Part shown: in pieces, positions 46,508 through 60,908 of the stretch
Layout: each line of letters starts with the position of its first letter
Numbering within the stretch: the first letter of the stretch is position 1
DNA from: Asterias amurensis
Lineage: Eukaryota > Echinodermata > Asteroidea > Forcipulatida > Asteriidae
DNA: 64,000 nucleotides
Reading direction: 5' to 3'
Assembly: GCF_032118995.1 (NCBI RefSeq)
Contig: NC_092651.1
Coordinates: 13,851,285-13,915,284, forward strand
The notes under the pieces: model-generated
What the model was told of the DNA's origin: nothing
What the model saw: the letters and a program-made list of their open reading frames with translations, nothing else
The model's database searches: none
Made by a program: the position numbers and the translations under genes

Positions 46508-46850
46508 ATTGGACAGAAGTGTTAACGTCTAGTTTATTTAACGGTCCCAATGATTAGCGCCCTCTTACAGTTCGATAAACCAGGTACTCCATGACGTCAT
46601 CATCACACAACCTCTCTTTGTGGGCGGTCACCCCGCATCTTCGATCGTGCCCAAGATTTTCGCTTCCCGCTCGACCCCATGCTTTGCTGCTGCAGGAGGT
46701 ATGGGGTAGATGTTTTTTTAACGGTCCCCTTGTATACCTCCCTCTACGGTCGTACTAGTTTCAAACCACTACCCCCCCCCACCCTCGATGACGTCACATT
46801 CATAAAAACAAAACTTTATCCGGCGGCCGCCATTTAATTCCTCGGTTAAG
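46508..46850 (+). promoter_or_regulatory. Promoter-like block preceding array unit 2
   Basis: Two related modules in tandem: 46531-46610 (TTTAACGGTCCC, AGCGCCCTCTTACAG, then TGACGTCA at 46592-46599) and 46711-46805 (TTTAACGGTCCCC, CCTCCCTCTACGG, a C-run, then TGACGTCA at 46789-46796). A YY1-type GGCCGCCATTT (46825-46835) sits about 15-25 bases before the unit start, and there is no TATA box. CREs plus a YY1 site near the start are typical of TATA-less promoters. The same block precedes units 3-8 and is intact in all. Confidence 0.55.
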
Positions 46851-49670
46851 GCGGCTAAAACTTGAAAATTAAGCTCTTTTTGACAGCTTTCAGAACTGAC
46901 AGTTTGCTCATAATTGCCTTATGGAAACAGGACAATGTGCTTTTGATATTAGGGTAAGTTACGATATGAAGAAATGTAACAGTTGTTTTTCTTTTGCCTA
47001 ATTAGTAAAATAGGATGGTCATGATAATTGCCAATTAGTGAGTCACACAGTCACACCATGCATATGCACACTGCGCAAACAAATGGCAGGCTTATTTTGT
47101 GCTGCATCTTTTTCGTTAAAAAGGGCAGGTAGATATTTGAATTGTACGCTCATATCAATTTGAAGCCCCTACTGAACTGGGCAAGGTTTCACAAAGCTAT
47201 TAAATTAAGCACAACATACTGATTGACAAATTCCTTTGTTATTTTTAACCTACTATTTTAATTACTTTTTAATTTAACTTAGAAGTTAAGTAACCTTAGA
47301 TAAGCTTTGTTATTTTTTATACTTTCCTTTATTTATAAAATAAAAACCAAGGCCCAAGCTGAGCTGAGTGGGGCTCACACACAGTCACAGCCACACATAT
47401 AACAATGATTTTAAACTATCATCAACCATGTCAACAGCTCCCCATTGCATTGATTGTTACCTAGTAAGTTTTTATGCGAACAATTATTTTGAGTAATTGG
47501 CATTAGTCATTATAGTGTCAACTGGCTTTGAATAGAGTGATTTTTTTTTTATAATTTTACTTTACATTTGAAAATGTTTAAACCACAATCTCATTGACCT
47601 AACTTGTCCTATAATATTAAAATTGTATAATATTGTCAATCTTTAGTAATACAAATTAAAATTCCAGACGCCTGTCCATAATCACTCAGTCTCTTTTTGT
47701 CACTTTCCTTTCAATATCCACATGCTTTCCCTGTTTTGCATTTATATTGCTAAAGAAATAGTTTTTTTTTCAATTTACACTAATTTACAGATACTGTTCA
47801 GACAGTGAGGACATCTCTGGACTTTACATGGGAAACTAGTGACAAGGAGCCAAGATTCATTAAAAGTTCAAGACCAGCAAAGGTAATATTGATGTTTCAA
47901 GTTATAAAAACTGTTAAAACCTTCGGACAGTGTGAAAATGTTGTAAACTTTAATACACGATTACTTTGTTCAGTAGGATTATTTTTCAATGAGTCAAACT
48001 ACAGGAGAAAGGGGCTGAAATTCAATTTTACAAAGGCTACTTTAGAAAACAATAAATTATGAAAAGGGGACATAGAAAAGGGTAACCTACTAAGGTTGTG
48101 TTTTCAAGCTCAATAACCAATTCTCAAGAAAAATACAAATTAAAAGTACTTCTATTAATCAAGAGTTTAAGGGGGTATCCATTTATTTGTTGATCATAAA
48201 TTAACCTTTCACTCATTTTTTTATTAATCGGAAATTAACCTCTCAATCAACTTTTTTGTTTATTTTCTCACTCTGCAGGCAATGTTTCGTAAACAAGGGA
48301 CAAGAACTCATCAGTAGGATTTGAAGCATTGCATGGTTGGAGTAATAACCAGGTGATGTTTGGGATAGCACCATTTGTAAATCTCTTTTGAGTAATGTTG
48401 GTTCTCAACCAGTGGATGAAAACAGACAATTTCCTCAGAACACTATTCACAAGAGATTTTCACCTTGCACACACATCACCTGAAGAACCCATCAGAAGAA
48501 ACATCAGCCATCAATGCTAATGATGTTGGAATTGTATTACACGATACTAAACTGCTTAAAAAAGTGCTAGAAAAATACAAGTGAGAATTAAAGCTTAACA
48601 GTTTTTTGACAATTAGTTATAATATAGAGAATACTTGTGACGTTCAACAACAACTTCTTGGTGTTATGTTATTATTGACAGTTTAACCAAATTTATTTGG
48701 ACTCGTTCATTGACAAATCAGAGAAAACCTACATGAATCACACAAGGCTACTTGTCAGGAATTTTATCTTTGCAACTTTCTATAATTTGTATTGAACATT
48801 GGTGTGTTTGTTTATAAGACAAAAGGTAAACCACTGAAGCAATTTGTAAATAAAACATTGTTTATTCATTGGAAATATTCAACAATGTTTGATCCCTTTG
48901 TTTTTTGTTTTTTTTCGACTCCATTGATTTTGAGGCAGACTCATAATTTTCCCCTGGCAAAAAGCCCAGGTTTAGTGAACGCTCTGTTTTTCATGAATGT
49001 TTTGCCACCAAAAATTTTCCAACAAAAGAATTTTCTTAAAATAATTGAAAAAACACCCTATCAAGTCGGGTCTGGTCGTGGAAATGTAAGCATGTAAAAT
49101 TGTTCAATAGGTATTGATTTTTGGGTAGTTAATAATATTGGTTATTCATTATTAACTCACTAAGGTTTCTTATCATCAATTGAGAAGGGAAAACACAAGG
49201 TTCCTGGCTACTATTCTCTTCTATAGACAAGCATTCAAATGAACATTCCACAGCAGTTTATAAGGTTGTTAAAACGTGATTCAATTAGGATCAAGATAAA
49301 AATGACCTTTCTTAGGCTCATATTGGACAGAAGTGTTAACGTCTAGTTTATTTAACGGTCCCAATGATTAGCGCCCTCTTACAGTTCGATAAACCAGGTA
49401 CTCCATGACGTCATCATCACACAACCTCTCTTTGTGGGCGGTCACCCCGCATCTTCGATCGTGCCCAAGATTTTCGCTTCCCGCTCGACCCCATGCTTTG
49501 CTGCTGCAGGAGGTATGGGGTAGATGTTTTTTTAACGGTCCCCTTGTATACCTCCCTCTACGGTCGTACTAGTTTCAAACCACTACCCCCCCCCCCCCCC
49601 ACCCTCGATGACGTCACATTCATGAAGACAAAACTTTATCCGGCGGCCGCCATTTAATTCCTCGGTTAAG
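46851..49670 (+). repeat. Array unit 2
   Basis: Type-A 5' region (TCACACAGTCACACC present; GCATCTTTTTCG). Segment 2 has the S version of WETS/CDKEP. It shares with unit 7 the variants CTCCCCATTGC and TATGCGAAC. 48028-48035 differs from the other units and extends the read-through frame after segment 2. It is the longest unit, at 2820 bp. Confidence 0.85.
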
Positions 49671-52478
49671 GCGGCTAAAACTTGAAAATTAAGCTCTTTT
49701 TGACAGCTTTCAGAACTGACAGTTTGCTCATAATTGCCTTATGGAAACAGGACAATGTGCTTTTGATATTAGGGTAAGTTACGATATGAAGAAATGTAAC
49801 AGTTGTTTTTCTTTTGCCTAATTAGTAAAATAGGATGGTCATGATGATGATTGCCAATTAGTGAGTCACACACCATGCATATGCACACTGCGCAAACAAA
49901 TGGCAGGCTTATTTTGTGCTGCATCGTTTTCGTGAAAAAGAGCAGGTAGATATTTGAATTGCACGCTCATATCAATTTGAAGCCCCTACTGAACTGGGCA
50001 AAGTTTCACAAAGCTATTAAATTAAGCACAAAATACTGATTGACAAATTCCTTTGTTATTTTTAACCTACTGTTTTAATTACTTTTTCATTTAACTTAGA
50101 AGTTAAGTAACCTTAGATAAGCTTTGTTATTTTTTATACTTTCCTTTATTTATAAAATAAAAACCAAGGCCCAAGCTGAGCTGAGTGGGGCTCACACACA
50201 GTCACAGCCACACACATAACAATAATTTTAAACTATCATCAACCATGTCGACAGCTCTCCATTGCATTGATTGTTACCTAGTAAGTTTTTATGCTAACAA
50301 TTATTTTGAGTAATTGGCATTAGTCATTATAGTGTCAACTGGCTTTGAATAGAGTGATTTTTTTTAATAATTTTACTTTACATTTGAAAATGTTTAAACC
50401 ACAATCTCATTGACCTAACTTGTCCTATAATATTAAAATTGTATAATATTGTCAATCTTTAGTAATACAAATTAAAATTCCAGACGCCTGTCCATAATCA
50501 CTCAGTCTCTTTTTGTCACTTTCCTTTCAATATCCACATGCTTTCCCTGTTTTGCATTTATATTACTAAAGAAATAGTTTTTTTTTCAATTTACACTAAT
50601 TTACAGATACTGTTCAGACAGTGAGGACATCTCTGGACTTTACATGGGAAACTTGTGACAAGGAGCCAAGATTCATTAAAAGTTCAAGACCAGCAAAGGT
50701 AATATTGATGTTTCAAGTTATAAAAATTGTTAAAACCTTCGGACAGTGTGAAAATGTTGTAAACTTTAATACACGATTACTTTGTTCAGTAGGATTATTT
50801 TTCAATGAGTCAAACTACAGGAGAAAGGGGCTGAAATTCAATTCACAAAGGCTACTTTAGAAAACAATAAATTATGAAAAGGGGACATAGAAAAGGGTAA
50901 CCTACTAAGGTTGTGTTTTCAAGCTCAATTACCAATTCTCAAGAAAAATACAAATTAAAAGTACTTCTATTAATCAAGAGTTTAAGGGGGTATCCATTTA
51001 TTTGTTGATCATAAATTAACCTTTCACTCATTTTTTTGTTAATCGGAAATTAACCTCTCAATCAATTTTTTTGTTTATTTTCTCACTCTGCAGGCAATGT
51101 TTCGTAAACAAGGGACAAGAACTCATCAGTAGGATTTGAAGCATTGCATGGTTGGAGTAATAACCAGGTGATGTTTGGGGTAGCACCATTTGTAAATCTC
51201 TTTTGAGTGATGTTGGTTCTCAACCAGTGGATGAAAACAGACAATTTCCTCAGAACACTATTCACAAGAGATTTTCACCTTGCACACACATCACCTGAAG
51301 AACCCATCAGAAGAAACATCAGCCATCAATGCTAATGATGTTGGAATTGTATTACACGATACTAAACTGCTTAAAAAAGTGCTAGAAAAATACAAGTGAG
51401 AATTAAAGCTTAACAGTTTTTTGACAATTAGTTATAATATAGAGAATACTTGTGACGTTCAACAACAACTTCTTGGTGTTATGTTAACATTGACAGTTTA
51501 ACCAAATTTATTTGGACTCGTTCATTGACAAATCAGAGAAAACCTACATGAATCACACAAGGCTACTTGTCAGGAATTTTATCTTTGCAACTTTCTAAAA
51601 TTTGTATTGAACATTGGTGTGTTTGTTTATAAGAAAAAATGTAAACCACTGAAGCAATTTGTAAATAAAACATTGTTTATTCATTGGAAATATTCAACAA
51701 TGTTTGATCCCTTTGTTTGTTTTTTTCGACTCCATTGATTTTGAGGCAGACTCATAATTTTCCCCTGGCAAAAAGCCCAGTTACAGTGAACGCTCTGTTT
51801 TTCATGAAAGTTTTGCCACCAAAAAGTTTCCAACAAAAGAATTTTCTTAAAATAATTGAAAAAACACCCTATCAAGTCGGGTCTGGTCGTGGAAATGTAA
51901 GCATGTAAAATTGTTCAATAGGTATTGATTTTTGGGTAGTTAATAATATTGGTTATTCATTATTAACTCACTAAGGTTTCTTATCATCAATTGAGAAGGG
52001 AAAACACAAGGTTCCTGGCTACTATTCTCTTCTATAGACAAGCATTCAAATGAACATTCCACAGCAGTTTATAAGGTTGTTAAAACGTGATTCAATTAGG
52101 ATCAAGATAAAAATGACCTTTCTTAGGCTCATATTGGACAGAAGTGTTAACGTCTAGTTTATTTAACGGTCCCAATGATTAGCGCCCTCTTACAGTTCGA
52201 TAAACCAGGTACTCCATGACGTCATCATCACACAACCTCTCTTTGTGGGCGGTCACCCCGCATCTTCGATCGTGCCCAAGATTTTCGCTTCCCGCTCGAC
52301 CCCATGCTTTGCTGCTGCAGGAGGTATGGGGTAGATGTTTTTTTAACGGTCCCCTTGTATACCTCCCTCTACGGTCGTACTAGTTTCAAACCACTACCCC
52401 CCCCCCCCACCCTCGATGACGTCACATTCATAAAGACAAAACTTTATCCGGCGGCCGCCATTTAATTCCTCGGTTAAG
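49671..52478 (+). repeat. Array unit 3
   Basis: Type-B 5' region (ATGATGATGATT; GCATCGTTTTCG). Segment 2 has the C version (WETCDKEP) and the CAATTACCAATT variant downstream. Nearly identical to unit 4. Confidence 0.85.
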
Positions 52479-55284
52479 GCGGCTAAAACTTGAAAATTAA
52501 GCTCTTTTTGACAGCTTTCAGAACTGACAGTTTGCTCATAATTGCCTTATGGAAACAGGACAATGTGCTTTTGATATTAGGGTAAGTTACGATATGAAGA
52601 AATGTAACAGTTGTTTTTCTTTTGCCTAATTAGTAAAATAGGATGGTCATGATGATGATTGCCAATTAGTGAGTCACACACCATGCATATGCACACTGCG
52701 CAAACAAATGGCAGGCTTATTTTGTGCTGCATCGTTTTCGTGAAAAAGAGCAGGTAGATATTTGAATTGCACGCTCATATCAATTTGAAGCCCCTACTGA
52801 ACTGGGCAAAGTTTCACAAAGCTATTAAATTAAGCACAAAATACTGATTGACAAATTCCTTTGTTATTTTTAACCTACTGTTTTAATTACTTTTTCATTT
52901 AACTTAGAAGTTAAGTAACCTTAGATAAGCTTTGTTATTTTTTATACTTTCCTTTATTTATAAAATAAAAACCAAGGCCCAACCTGAGCTGAGTGGGGCT
53001 CACACACAGTCACAGCCACACACATAACAATGATTTTAAACTATCATCAACCATGTCAACAGCTCTCCATTGCATTGATTGTTACCTAGTAAGTTTTTAT
53101 GCTAACAATTATTTTGAGTAATTGGCATTAGTCATTATAGTGTCAACTGGCTTTGAATAGAGTGATTTTTTTTATAATTTTACTTTACATTTGAAAATGT
53201 TTAAACCACAATCTCATTGACCTAACTTGTCCTATAATATTAAAATTGTATAATATTGTCAATCTTTAGTAATACAAATTAAAATTCCAGACGCCTGTCC
53301 ATAATCACTCAGTCTCTTTTTGTCACTTTCCTTTCAATATCCACATGCTTTCCCTGTTTTGCATTTATATTACTAAAGAAATAGTTTTTTTTTCAATTTA
53401 CACTAATTTACAGATACTGTTCAGACAGTGAGGACATCTCTGGACTTTACATGGGAAACTTGTGACAAGGAGCCAAGATTCATTAAAAGTTCAAGACCAG
53501 CAAAGGTAATATTGATGTTTCAAGTTATAAAAATTGTTAAAACCTTCGGACAGTGTGAAAATGTTGTAAACTTTAATACACGATTACTTTGTTCAGTAGG
53601 ATTATTTTTCAATGAGTCAAACTACAGGAGAAAGGGGCTGAAATTCAATTCACAAAGGCTACTTTAGAAAACAATAAATTATGAAAAGGGGACATAGAAA
53701 AGGGTAACCTACTAAGGTTGTGTTTTCAAGCTCAATTACCAATTCTCAAGAAAAATACAAATTAAAAGTACTTCTATTAATCAAGAGTTTAAGGGGGTAT
53801 CCATTTATTTGTTGATCATAAATTAACCTTTCACTCATTTTTTTGTTAATCGGAAATTAACCTCTCAATCAATTTTTTTGTTTATTTTCTCACTCTGCAG
53901 GCAATGTTTCGTAAACAAGGGACAAGAACTCATCAGTAGGATTTGAAGCATTGCATGGTTGGAGTAATAACCAGGTGATGTTTGGGGTAGCACCATTTGT
54001 AAATCTCTTTTGAGTGATGTTGGTTCTCAACCAGTGGATGAAAACAGACAATTTCCTCAGAACACTATTCACAAGAGATTTTCACCTTGCACACACATCA
54101 CCTGAAGAACCCATCAGAAGAAACATCAGCCATCAATGCTAATGATGTTGGAATTGTATTACACGATACTAAACTGCTTAAAAAAGTGCTAGAAAAATAC
54201 AAGTGAGAATTAAAGCTTAACAGTTTTTTGACAATTAGTTATAATATAGAGAATACTTGTGACGTTCAACAACAACTTCTTGGTGTTATGTTAACATTGA
54301 CAGTTTAACCAAATTTATTTGGACTCGTTCATTGACAAATCAGAGAAAACCTACATGAATCACACAAGGCTACTTGTCAGGAATTTTATCTTTGCAACTT
54401 TCTAAAATTTGTATTGAACATTGGTGTGTTTGTTTATAAGAAAAAATGTAAACCACTGAAGCAATTTGTAAATAAAACATTGTTTATTCATTGGAAATAT
54501 TCAACAATGTTTGATCCCTTTGTTTGTTTTTTTCGACTCCATTGATTTTGAGGCAGACTCATAATTTTCCCCTGGCAAAAAGCCCAGTTACAGTGAACGC
54601 TCTGTTTTTCATGAAAGTTTTGCCACCAAAAAGTTTCCAACAAAAGAATTTTCTTAAAATAATTGAAAAAACACCCTATCAAGTCGGGTCTGGTCGTGGA
54701 AATGTAAGCATGTAAAATTGTTCAATAGGTATTGATTTTTGGGTAGTTAATAATATTGGTTATTCATTATTAACTCACTAAGGTTTCTTATCATCAATTG
54801 AGAAGGGAAAACACAAGGTTCCTGGCTACTATTCTCTTCTATAGACAAGCATTCAAATGAACATTCCACAGCAGTTTATAAGGTTGTTAAAACGTGATTC
54901 AATTAGGATCAAGATAAAAATGACCTTTCTTAGGCTCATATTGGACAGAAGTGTTAACGTCTAGTTTATTTAACGGTCCCAATGATTAGCGCCCTCTTAC
55001 AGTTCGATAAACCAGGTACTCCATGACGTCATCATCACACAACCTCTCTTTGTGGGCGGTCACCCCGCATCTTCGATCGTGCCCAAGATTTTCGCTTCCC
55101 GCTCGACCCCATGCTTTGCTGCTGCAGGAGGTATGGGGTAGATGTTTTTTTAACGGTCCCCTTGTATACCTCCCTCTACGGTCGTACTAGTTTCAAACCA
55201 CTACCCCCCCCCCCACCCTCGATGACGTCACATTCATAAAGACAAAACTTTATCCGGCGGCCGCCATTTAATTCCTCGGTTAAG
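52479..55284 (+). repeat. Array unit 4
   Basis: Type-B 5' region, C version of segment 2. It differs from unit 3 at few positions (e.g. CAACCTGAGC where unit 3 has CAAGCTGAGC). Confidence 0.85.
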
Positions 55285-58099
55285 GCGGCTAAAACTTGAA
55301 AATTAAGCTCTTTTTGACAGCTTTCAGAACTGACAGTTTGCTCATAATTGCCTTATGGAAACAGGACAATGTGCTTTTGATATTAGGGTAAGTTACGATA
55401 TGAAGAAATGTAACAGTTGTTTTTCTTTTGCCTAATTAGTAAAATAGGATGGTCATGATGATGATTGCCAATTAGTGAGTCACACACCATGCATATGCAC
55501 ACTGCGCAAACAAATGGCAGGCTTATTTTGTGCTGCATCGTTTTCGTGAAAAAGAGCAGGTAGATATTTGAATTGCACGCTCATATCAATTTGAAGCCCC
55601 TACTGAACTGGGCAAAGTTTCACAAAGCTATTAAATTAAGCACAAAATACTGATTGACAAATTCCTTTGTTATTTTTAACCTACTATTTTAATTACTTTT
55701 TAATTTAACTTAGAAGTTAAGTAACCTTAGATAAGCTTTGTTATTTTTTATACTTTCCTTTATTTATAAAATAAAAACCAAGGCCCAACCTGAGCTGAGT
55801 GGGGCTCACACACAGTCACAGCCACACACATAACAATGATTTTAAACTATCATCAACCATGTCAACAGCTCTCCATTGCATTGATTGTTACCTAGTAAGT
55901 TTTTATGCTAACAATTATTTTGAGTAATTGGCATTAGTCATTATAGTGTCAACTGGCTTTGAATAGAGTGATTTTTTTTTATAATTTTACTTTACATTTG
56001 AAAATGTTTAAACCACAATCTCATTGACCTAACTTGTCCTATAATATTAAAATTGTATAATATTGTCAATCTTTAGTAATACAAATTAAAATTCCAGACG
56101 CCTGTCCATAATCACTCAGTCTCTTTTTGTCACTTTCCTTTCAATATCCACATGCTTTCCCTGTTTTGCATTTATATTACTAAAGAAATAGTTGTTTTTT
56201 TCAATTTACACTAATTTACAGATACTGTTCAGACAGTGAGGACATCTCTGGACTTTACATGGGAAACTAGTGACAAGGAGCCAAGATTCATTAAAAGTTC
56301 AAGACCAGCAAAGGTAATATTGATGTTTCAAGTTATAAAAATTGTTAAAACCTTCGGACAGTGTGAAAATGTTGTAAACTTTAATACACGATTACTTTGT
56401 TCAGTAGGATTATTTTTCAATGAGTCAAACTACAGGAGAAAGGGGCTGAAATTCAATTCACAAAGGCTACTTTAGAAAACAATAAATTATGAAAAGGGGA
56501 CATAGAAAAGGGTAACCTACTAAGGTTGTGTTTTCAAGCTCAATAACCAATTCTCAAGAAAAATACAAATTAAAAGTACTTCTATTAATCAAGAGTTTAA
56601 GGGGGTATCCATTTATTTGTTGATCATAAATTAACCTTTCACTCATTTTTTTGTTAATCGGAAATTGACCTCTCAATCAATTTTTTTGTTTATTTTCTCA
56701 CTCTGCAGGCAATGTTTCGTAAACAAGGGACAAGAACTCATCAGTAGGATTTGAAGCATTGCATGGTTGGAGTAATAACCAGGTGATGTTTGGGGTAGCA
56801 CCATTTGTAAATCTCTTTTGAGTGATGTTGAACCTCAACCAGTGGATGAAAACAGACAATTTCCTCAGAACACTATTCACAAGAGATTTTCACCTTGCAC
56901 ACACATCACCTGAAGAACCCATCAGAAGAAACATCAGCCATCAATGCTAATGATGTTGGAATTGTATTACACGATACTAAACTGCTTAAAAAAGTGCTAG
57001 AAAAATACAAGTGAGAATTAAAGCTTAACAGTTTTTTGATAATTAGTTATAATATAGAGAATACTTGTGACGTTCAACAACAACTTCTTGGTGTTATGTT
57101 AACATTGACAGTTTAACCAAATTTATTTGGACTCGTTCATTGACAAATCAGAGAAAACCCACATGAATCACACAAGGCTACTTGTCAGGAATTTTATCTT
57201 TGCAACTTTCTAAAATTTGTATTGAACATAGGTGTGTTTGTTTATAAGAAAAAATGTAAACCACTGAAGCAATTTGTAAATAAAACATTGTTTATTCATT
57301 GGAAATATTCAACAATGTTTGATCCCTTTGTTTGTTTTTTTCGACTCCATTGATTTTGAGGCAGACTCATAGTTTTCCCCTGGCAAAAAGCCCAGTTACA
57401 GTGAACGCTCTGTTTTTCATGAAAGTTTTGCAACCAAAAAGTTTCCAACAAAAGAATTTTCTTAAAATAATTGAAAAAACACCCTATCAAGTCGGGTCTG
57501 GTCGTGGAAATGTAAGCATGTAAAATTGTTCAATAGGTATTGATTTTTGGGTAGTTAATAATATTGGTTATTCATTATTAACTCACTAAGGTTTCTTATC
57601 ATCAATTGAGAAGGGAAAACACAAGGTTCCTGGCTACTATTCTCTTCTATAGACAAGCATTCAAATGAACATTCCACAGCAGTTTATAAGGTTGTTAAAA
57701 CGTGATTCAATTAGGATCAAGATAAAAATGACCTTTCTTAGGCTCATATTGGACAGAAGTGTTAACGTCTAGTTTATTTAACGGTCCCAATGATTAGCGC
57801 CCTCTTACAGTTCGATAAACCAGGTACTCCATGACGTCATCATCACACAACCTCTCTTTGTGGGCGGTCACCCCGCATCTTCGATCGTGCCCAAGATTTT
57901 CGCTTCCCGCTCGACCCCATGCTTTGCTGCTGCAGGAGGTATGGGGTAGATGTTTTTTTAACGGTCCCCTTGTATACCTCCCTCTACGGTCGTACTAGTT
58001 TCAAACCACTACCCCCCCCCCCCCCCCCCACCCTCGATGACGTCACATTCATAAAGACAAAACTTTATCCGGCGGCCGCCATTTAATTCCTCGGTTAAG
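55285..58099 (+). repeat. Array unit 5 (mosaic)
   Basis: Type-B 5' region joined to the S version of segment 2 and the CAATAACCAATT variant normally seen with type A. The switch therefore falls between about 55700 and 56270. A long C-run occurs at 58012-58029. Confidence 0.85.
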
Positions 58100-60908
58100 G
58101 CGGCTAAAACTTGAAAATTAAGCTCTTTTTGACAGCTTTCAGAACTGACAGTTTGCTCATAATTGCCTTATGGAAACAGGACAATGTGCTTTTGATATTA
58201 GGGTAAGTTACGATATGAAAAAATGTAACAGTTGTTTTTCTTTTGCCTAATTAGTAAAATAGGATGGTCATGATGATGATTGCCAATTAGTGAGTCACAC
58301 ACCATGCATATGCACACTGCGCAAACAAATGGCAGGCTTATTTTGTGCTGCATCGTTTTCGTGAAAAAGAGCAGGTAGATATTTGAATTGCACGCTCATA
58401 TCAATTTGAAGCCCCTACTGAACTGGGCAAAGTTTCACAAAGCTATTAAATTAAGCACAAAATACTGATTGACAAATTCCTTTGTTATTTTTAACCTACT
58501 ATTTTAATTACTTTTTAATTTAACTTAGAAGTTAAGTAACCTTAGATAAGCTTTGTTATTTTTTATACTTTCCTTTATTTATAAAATAAAAACCAAGGCC
58601 CAACCTGAGCTGAGTGGGGCTCACACACAGTCACAGCCACACACATAACAATGATTTTAAACTATCATCAACCATGTCAACAGCTCTCCATTGCATTGAT
58701 TGTTACCTAGTAAGTTTTTATGCTAACAATTATTTTGAGTAATTGGCATTAGTCATTATAGTGTCAACTGGCTTTGAATAGAGTGATTTTTTTTTATAAT
58801 TTTACTTTACATTTGAAAATGTTTAAACCACAATCTCATTGACCTAACTTGTCCTATAATATTAAAATTGTATAATATTGTCAATCTTTAGTAATACAAA
58901 TTAAAATTCCAGACGCCTGTCCATAATCACTCAGTCTCTTTTTGTCACTTTCCTTTCAATATCCACATGCTTTCCCTGTTTTGCATTTATATTACTAAAG
59001 AAATAGTTTTTTTTTCAATTTACACTAATTTACAGATACTGTTCAGACAGTGAGGACATCTCTGGACTTTACATGGGAAACTTGTGACAAGGAGCCAAGA
59101 TTCATTAAAAGTTCAAGACCAGCAAAGGTAATATTGATGTTTCAAGTTATAAAAATTGTTAAAACCTTCGGACAGTGTGAAAATGTTGTAAACTTTAATA
59201 CACGATTACTTTGTTCAGTAGGATTATTTTTCAATGAGTCAAACTACAGGAGAAAGGGGCTGAAATTCAATTCACAAAGGCTACTTTAGAAAACAATAAA
59301 TTATGAAAATGGGACATAGAAAAGGGTAACCTACTAAGGTTGTGTTTTCAAGCTCAATTACCAATTCTCAAGAAAAATACAAATTAAAAGTACTTCTATT
59401 AATCAAGAGTTTAAGGGGGTATCCATTTATTTGTTGATCATAAATTAACCTTTCACTCATTTTTTTGTTAATCGGAAATTAACCTCTCAATCAATTTTTT
59501 TGTTTATTTTCTCACTCTGCAGGCAATGTTTCGTAAACAAGGGACAAGAACTCATCAGTAGGATTTGAAGCATTGCATGGTTGGAGTAATAACCAGGTGA
59601 TGTTTGGGGTAGCACCATTTGTAAATCTCTTTTGAGTGATGTTGGTTCTCAACCAGTGGATGAAAACAGACAATTTCCTCAGAACACTATTCACAAGAGA
59701 TTTTCACCTTGCACACACATCACCTGAAGAACCCATCAGAAGAAACATCAGCCATCAATGCTAATGATGTTGGAATTGTATTACACGATACTAAACTGCT
59801 TAAAAAAGTGCTAGAAAAATACAAGTGAGAATTAAAGCTTAACAGTTTTTTGACAATTAGTTATAATATAGAGAATACTTGTGACGTTCAACAACAACTT
59901 CTTGGTGTTATGTTAACATTGACAGTTTAACCAAATTTATTTGGACTCGTTCATTGACAAATCAGAGAAAACCTACATGAATCACACAAGGCTACTTGTC
60001 AGGAATTTTATCTTTGCAACTTTCTAAAATTTGTATTGAACATTGGTGTGTTTGTTTATAAGAAAAAATGTAAACCACTGAAGCAATTTGTAAATAAAAC
60101 ATTGTTTATTCATTGGAAATATTCAACAATGTTTGATCCCTTTGTTTGTTTTTTTCGACTCCATTGATTTTGAGGCAGACTCATAATTTTCCCCTGGCAA
60201 AAAGCCCAGTTACAGTGAACGCTCTGTTTTTCATGAAAGTTTTGCCACCAAAAAGTTTCCAACAAAAGAATTTTCTTAAAATAATTGAAAAAACACCCTA
60301 TCAAGTCGGGTCTGGTCGTGGAAATGTAAGCATGTAAAATTGTTCAATAGGTATTGATTTTTGGGTAGTTAATAATATTGGTTATTCATTATTAACTCAC
60401 TAAGGTTTCTTATCATCAATTGAGAAGGGAAAACACAAGGTTCCTGGCTACTATTCTCTTCTATAGACAAGCATTCAAATGAACATTCCACAGCAGTTTA
60501 TAAGGTTGTTAAAACGTGATTCAATTAGGATCAAGATAAAAATGACCTTTCTTAGGCTCATATTGGACAGAAGTGTATAACGTCTAGTTTATTAACGGTC
60601 CCAATGATTAGCGCCCTCTTACAGTTCGATAAACCAGGTACTCCATGACGTCATCATCACACAACCTCTCTTTGTGGGCGGTCACCCCGCATCTTCGATC
60701 GTGCCCAAGATTTTCGCTTCCCGCTCGACCCCATGCTTTGCTGCTGCAGGAGGTATGGGGTAGATGTTTTTTTAACGGTCCCCTTGTATACCTCCCTCTA
60801 CGGTCGTACTAGTTTCAAACCACTACCCCCCCCCCCCCACCCTCGATGACGTCACATTCATAAAGACAAAACTTCATCCGGCGGCCGCCATTTAATTCCT
60901 CGGTTAAG
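58100..60908 (+). repeat. Array unit 6
   Basis: Type-B 5' region, C version of segment 2. The promoter block carries a small change (GTGTATAACG in place of GTGTTAACG near 60575), shared with unit 7. Confidence 0.85.
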
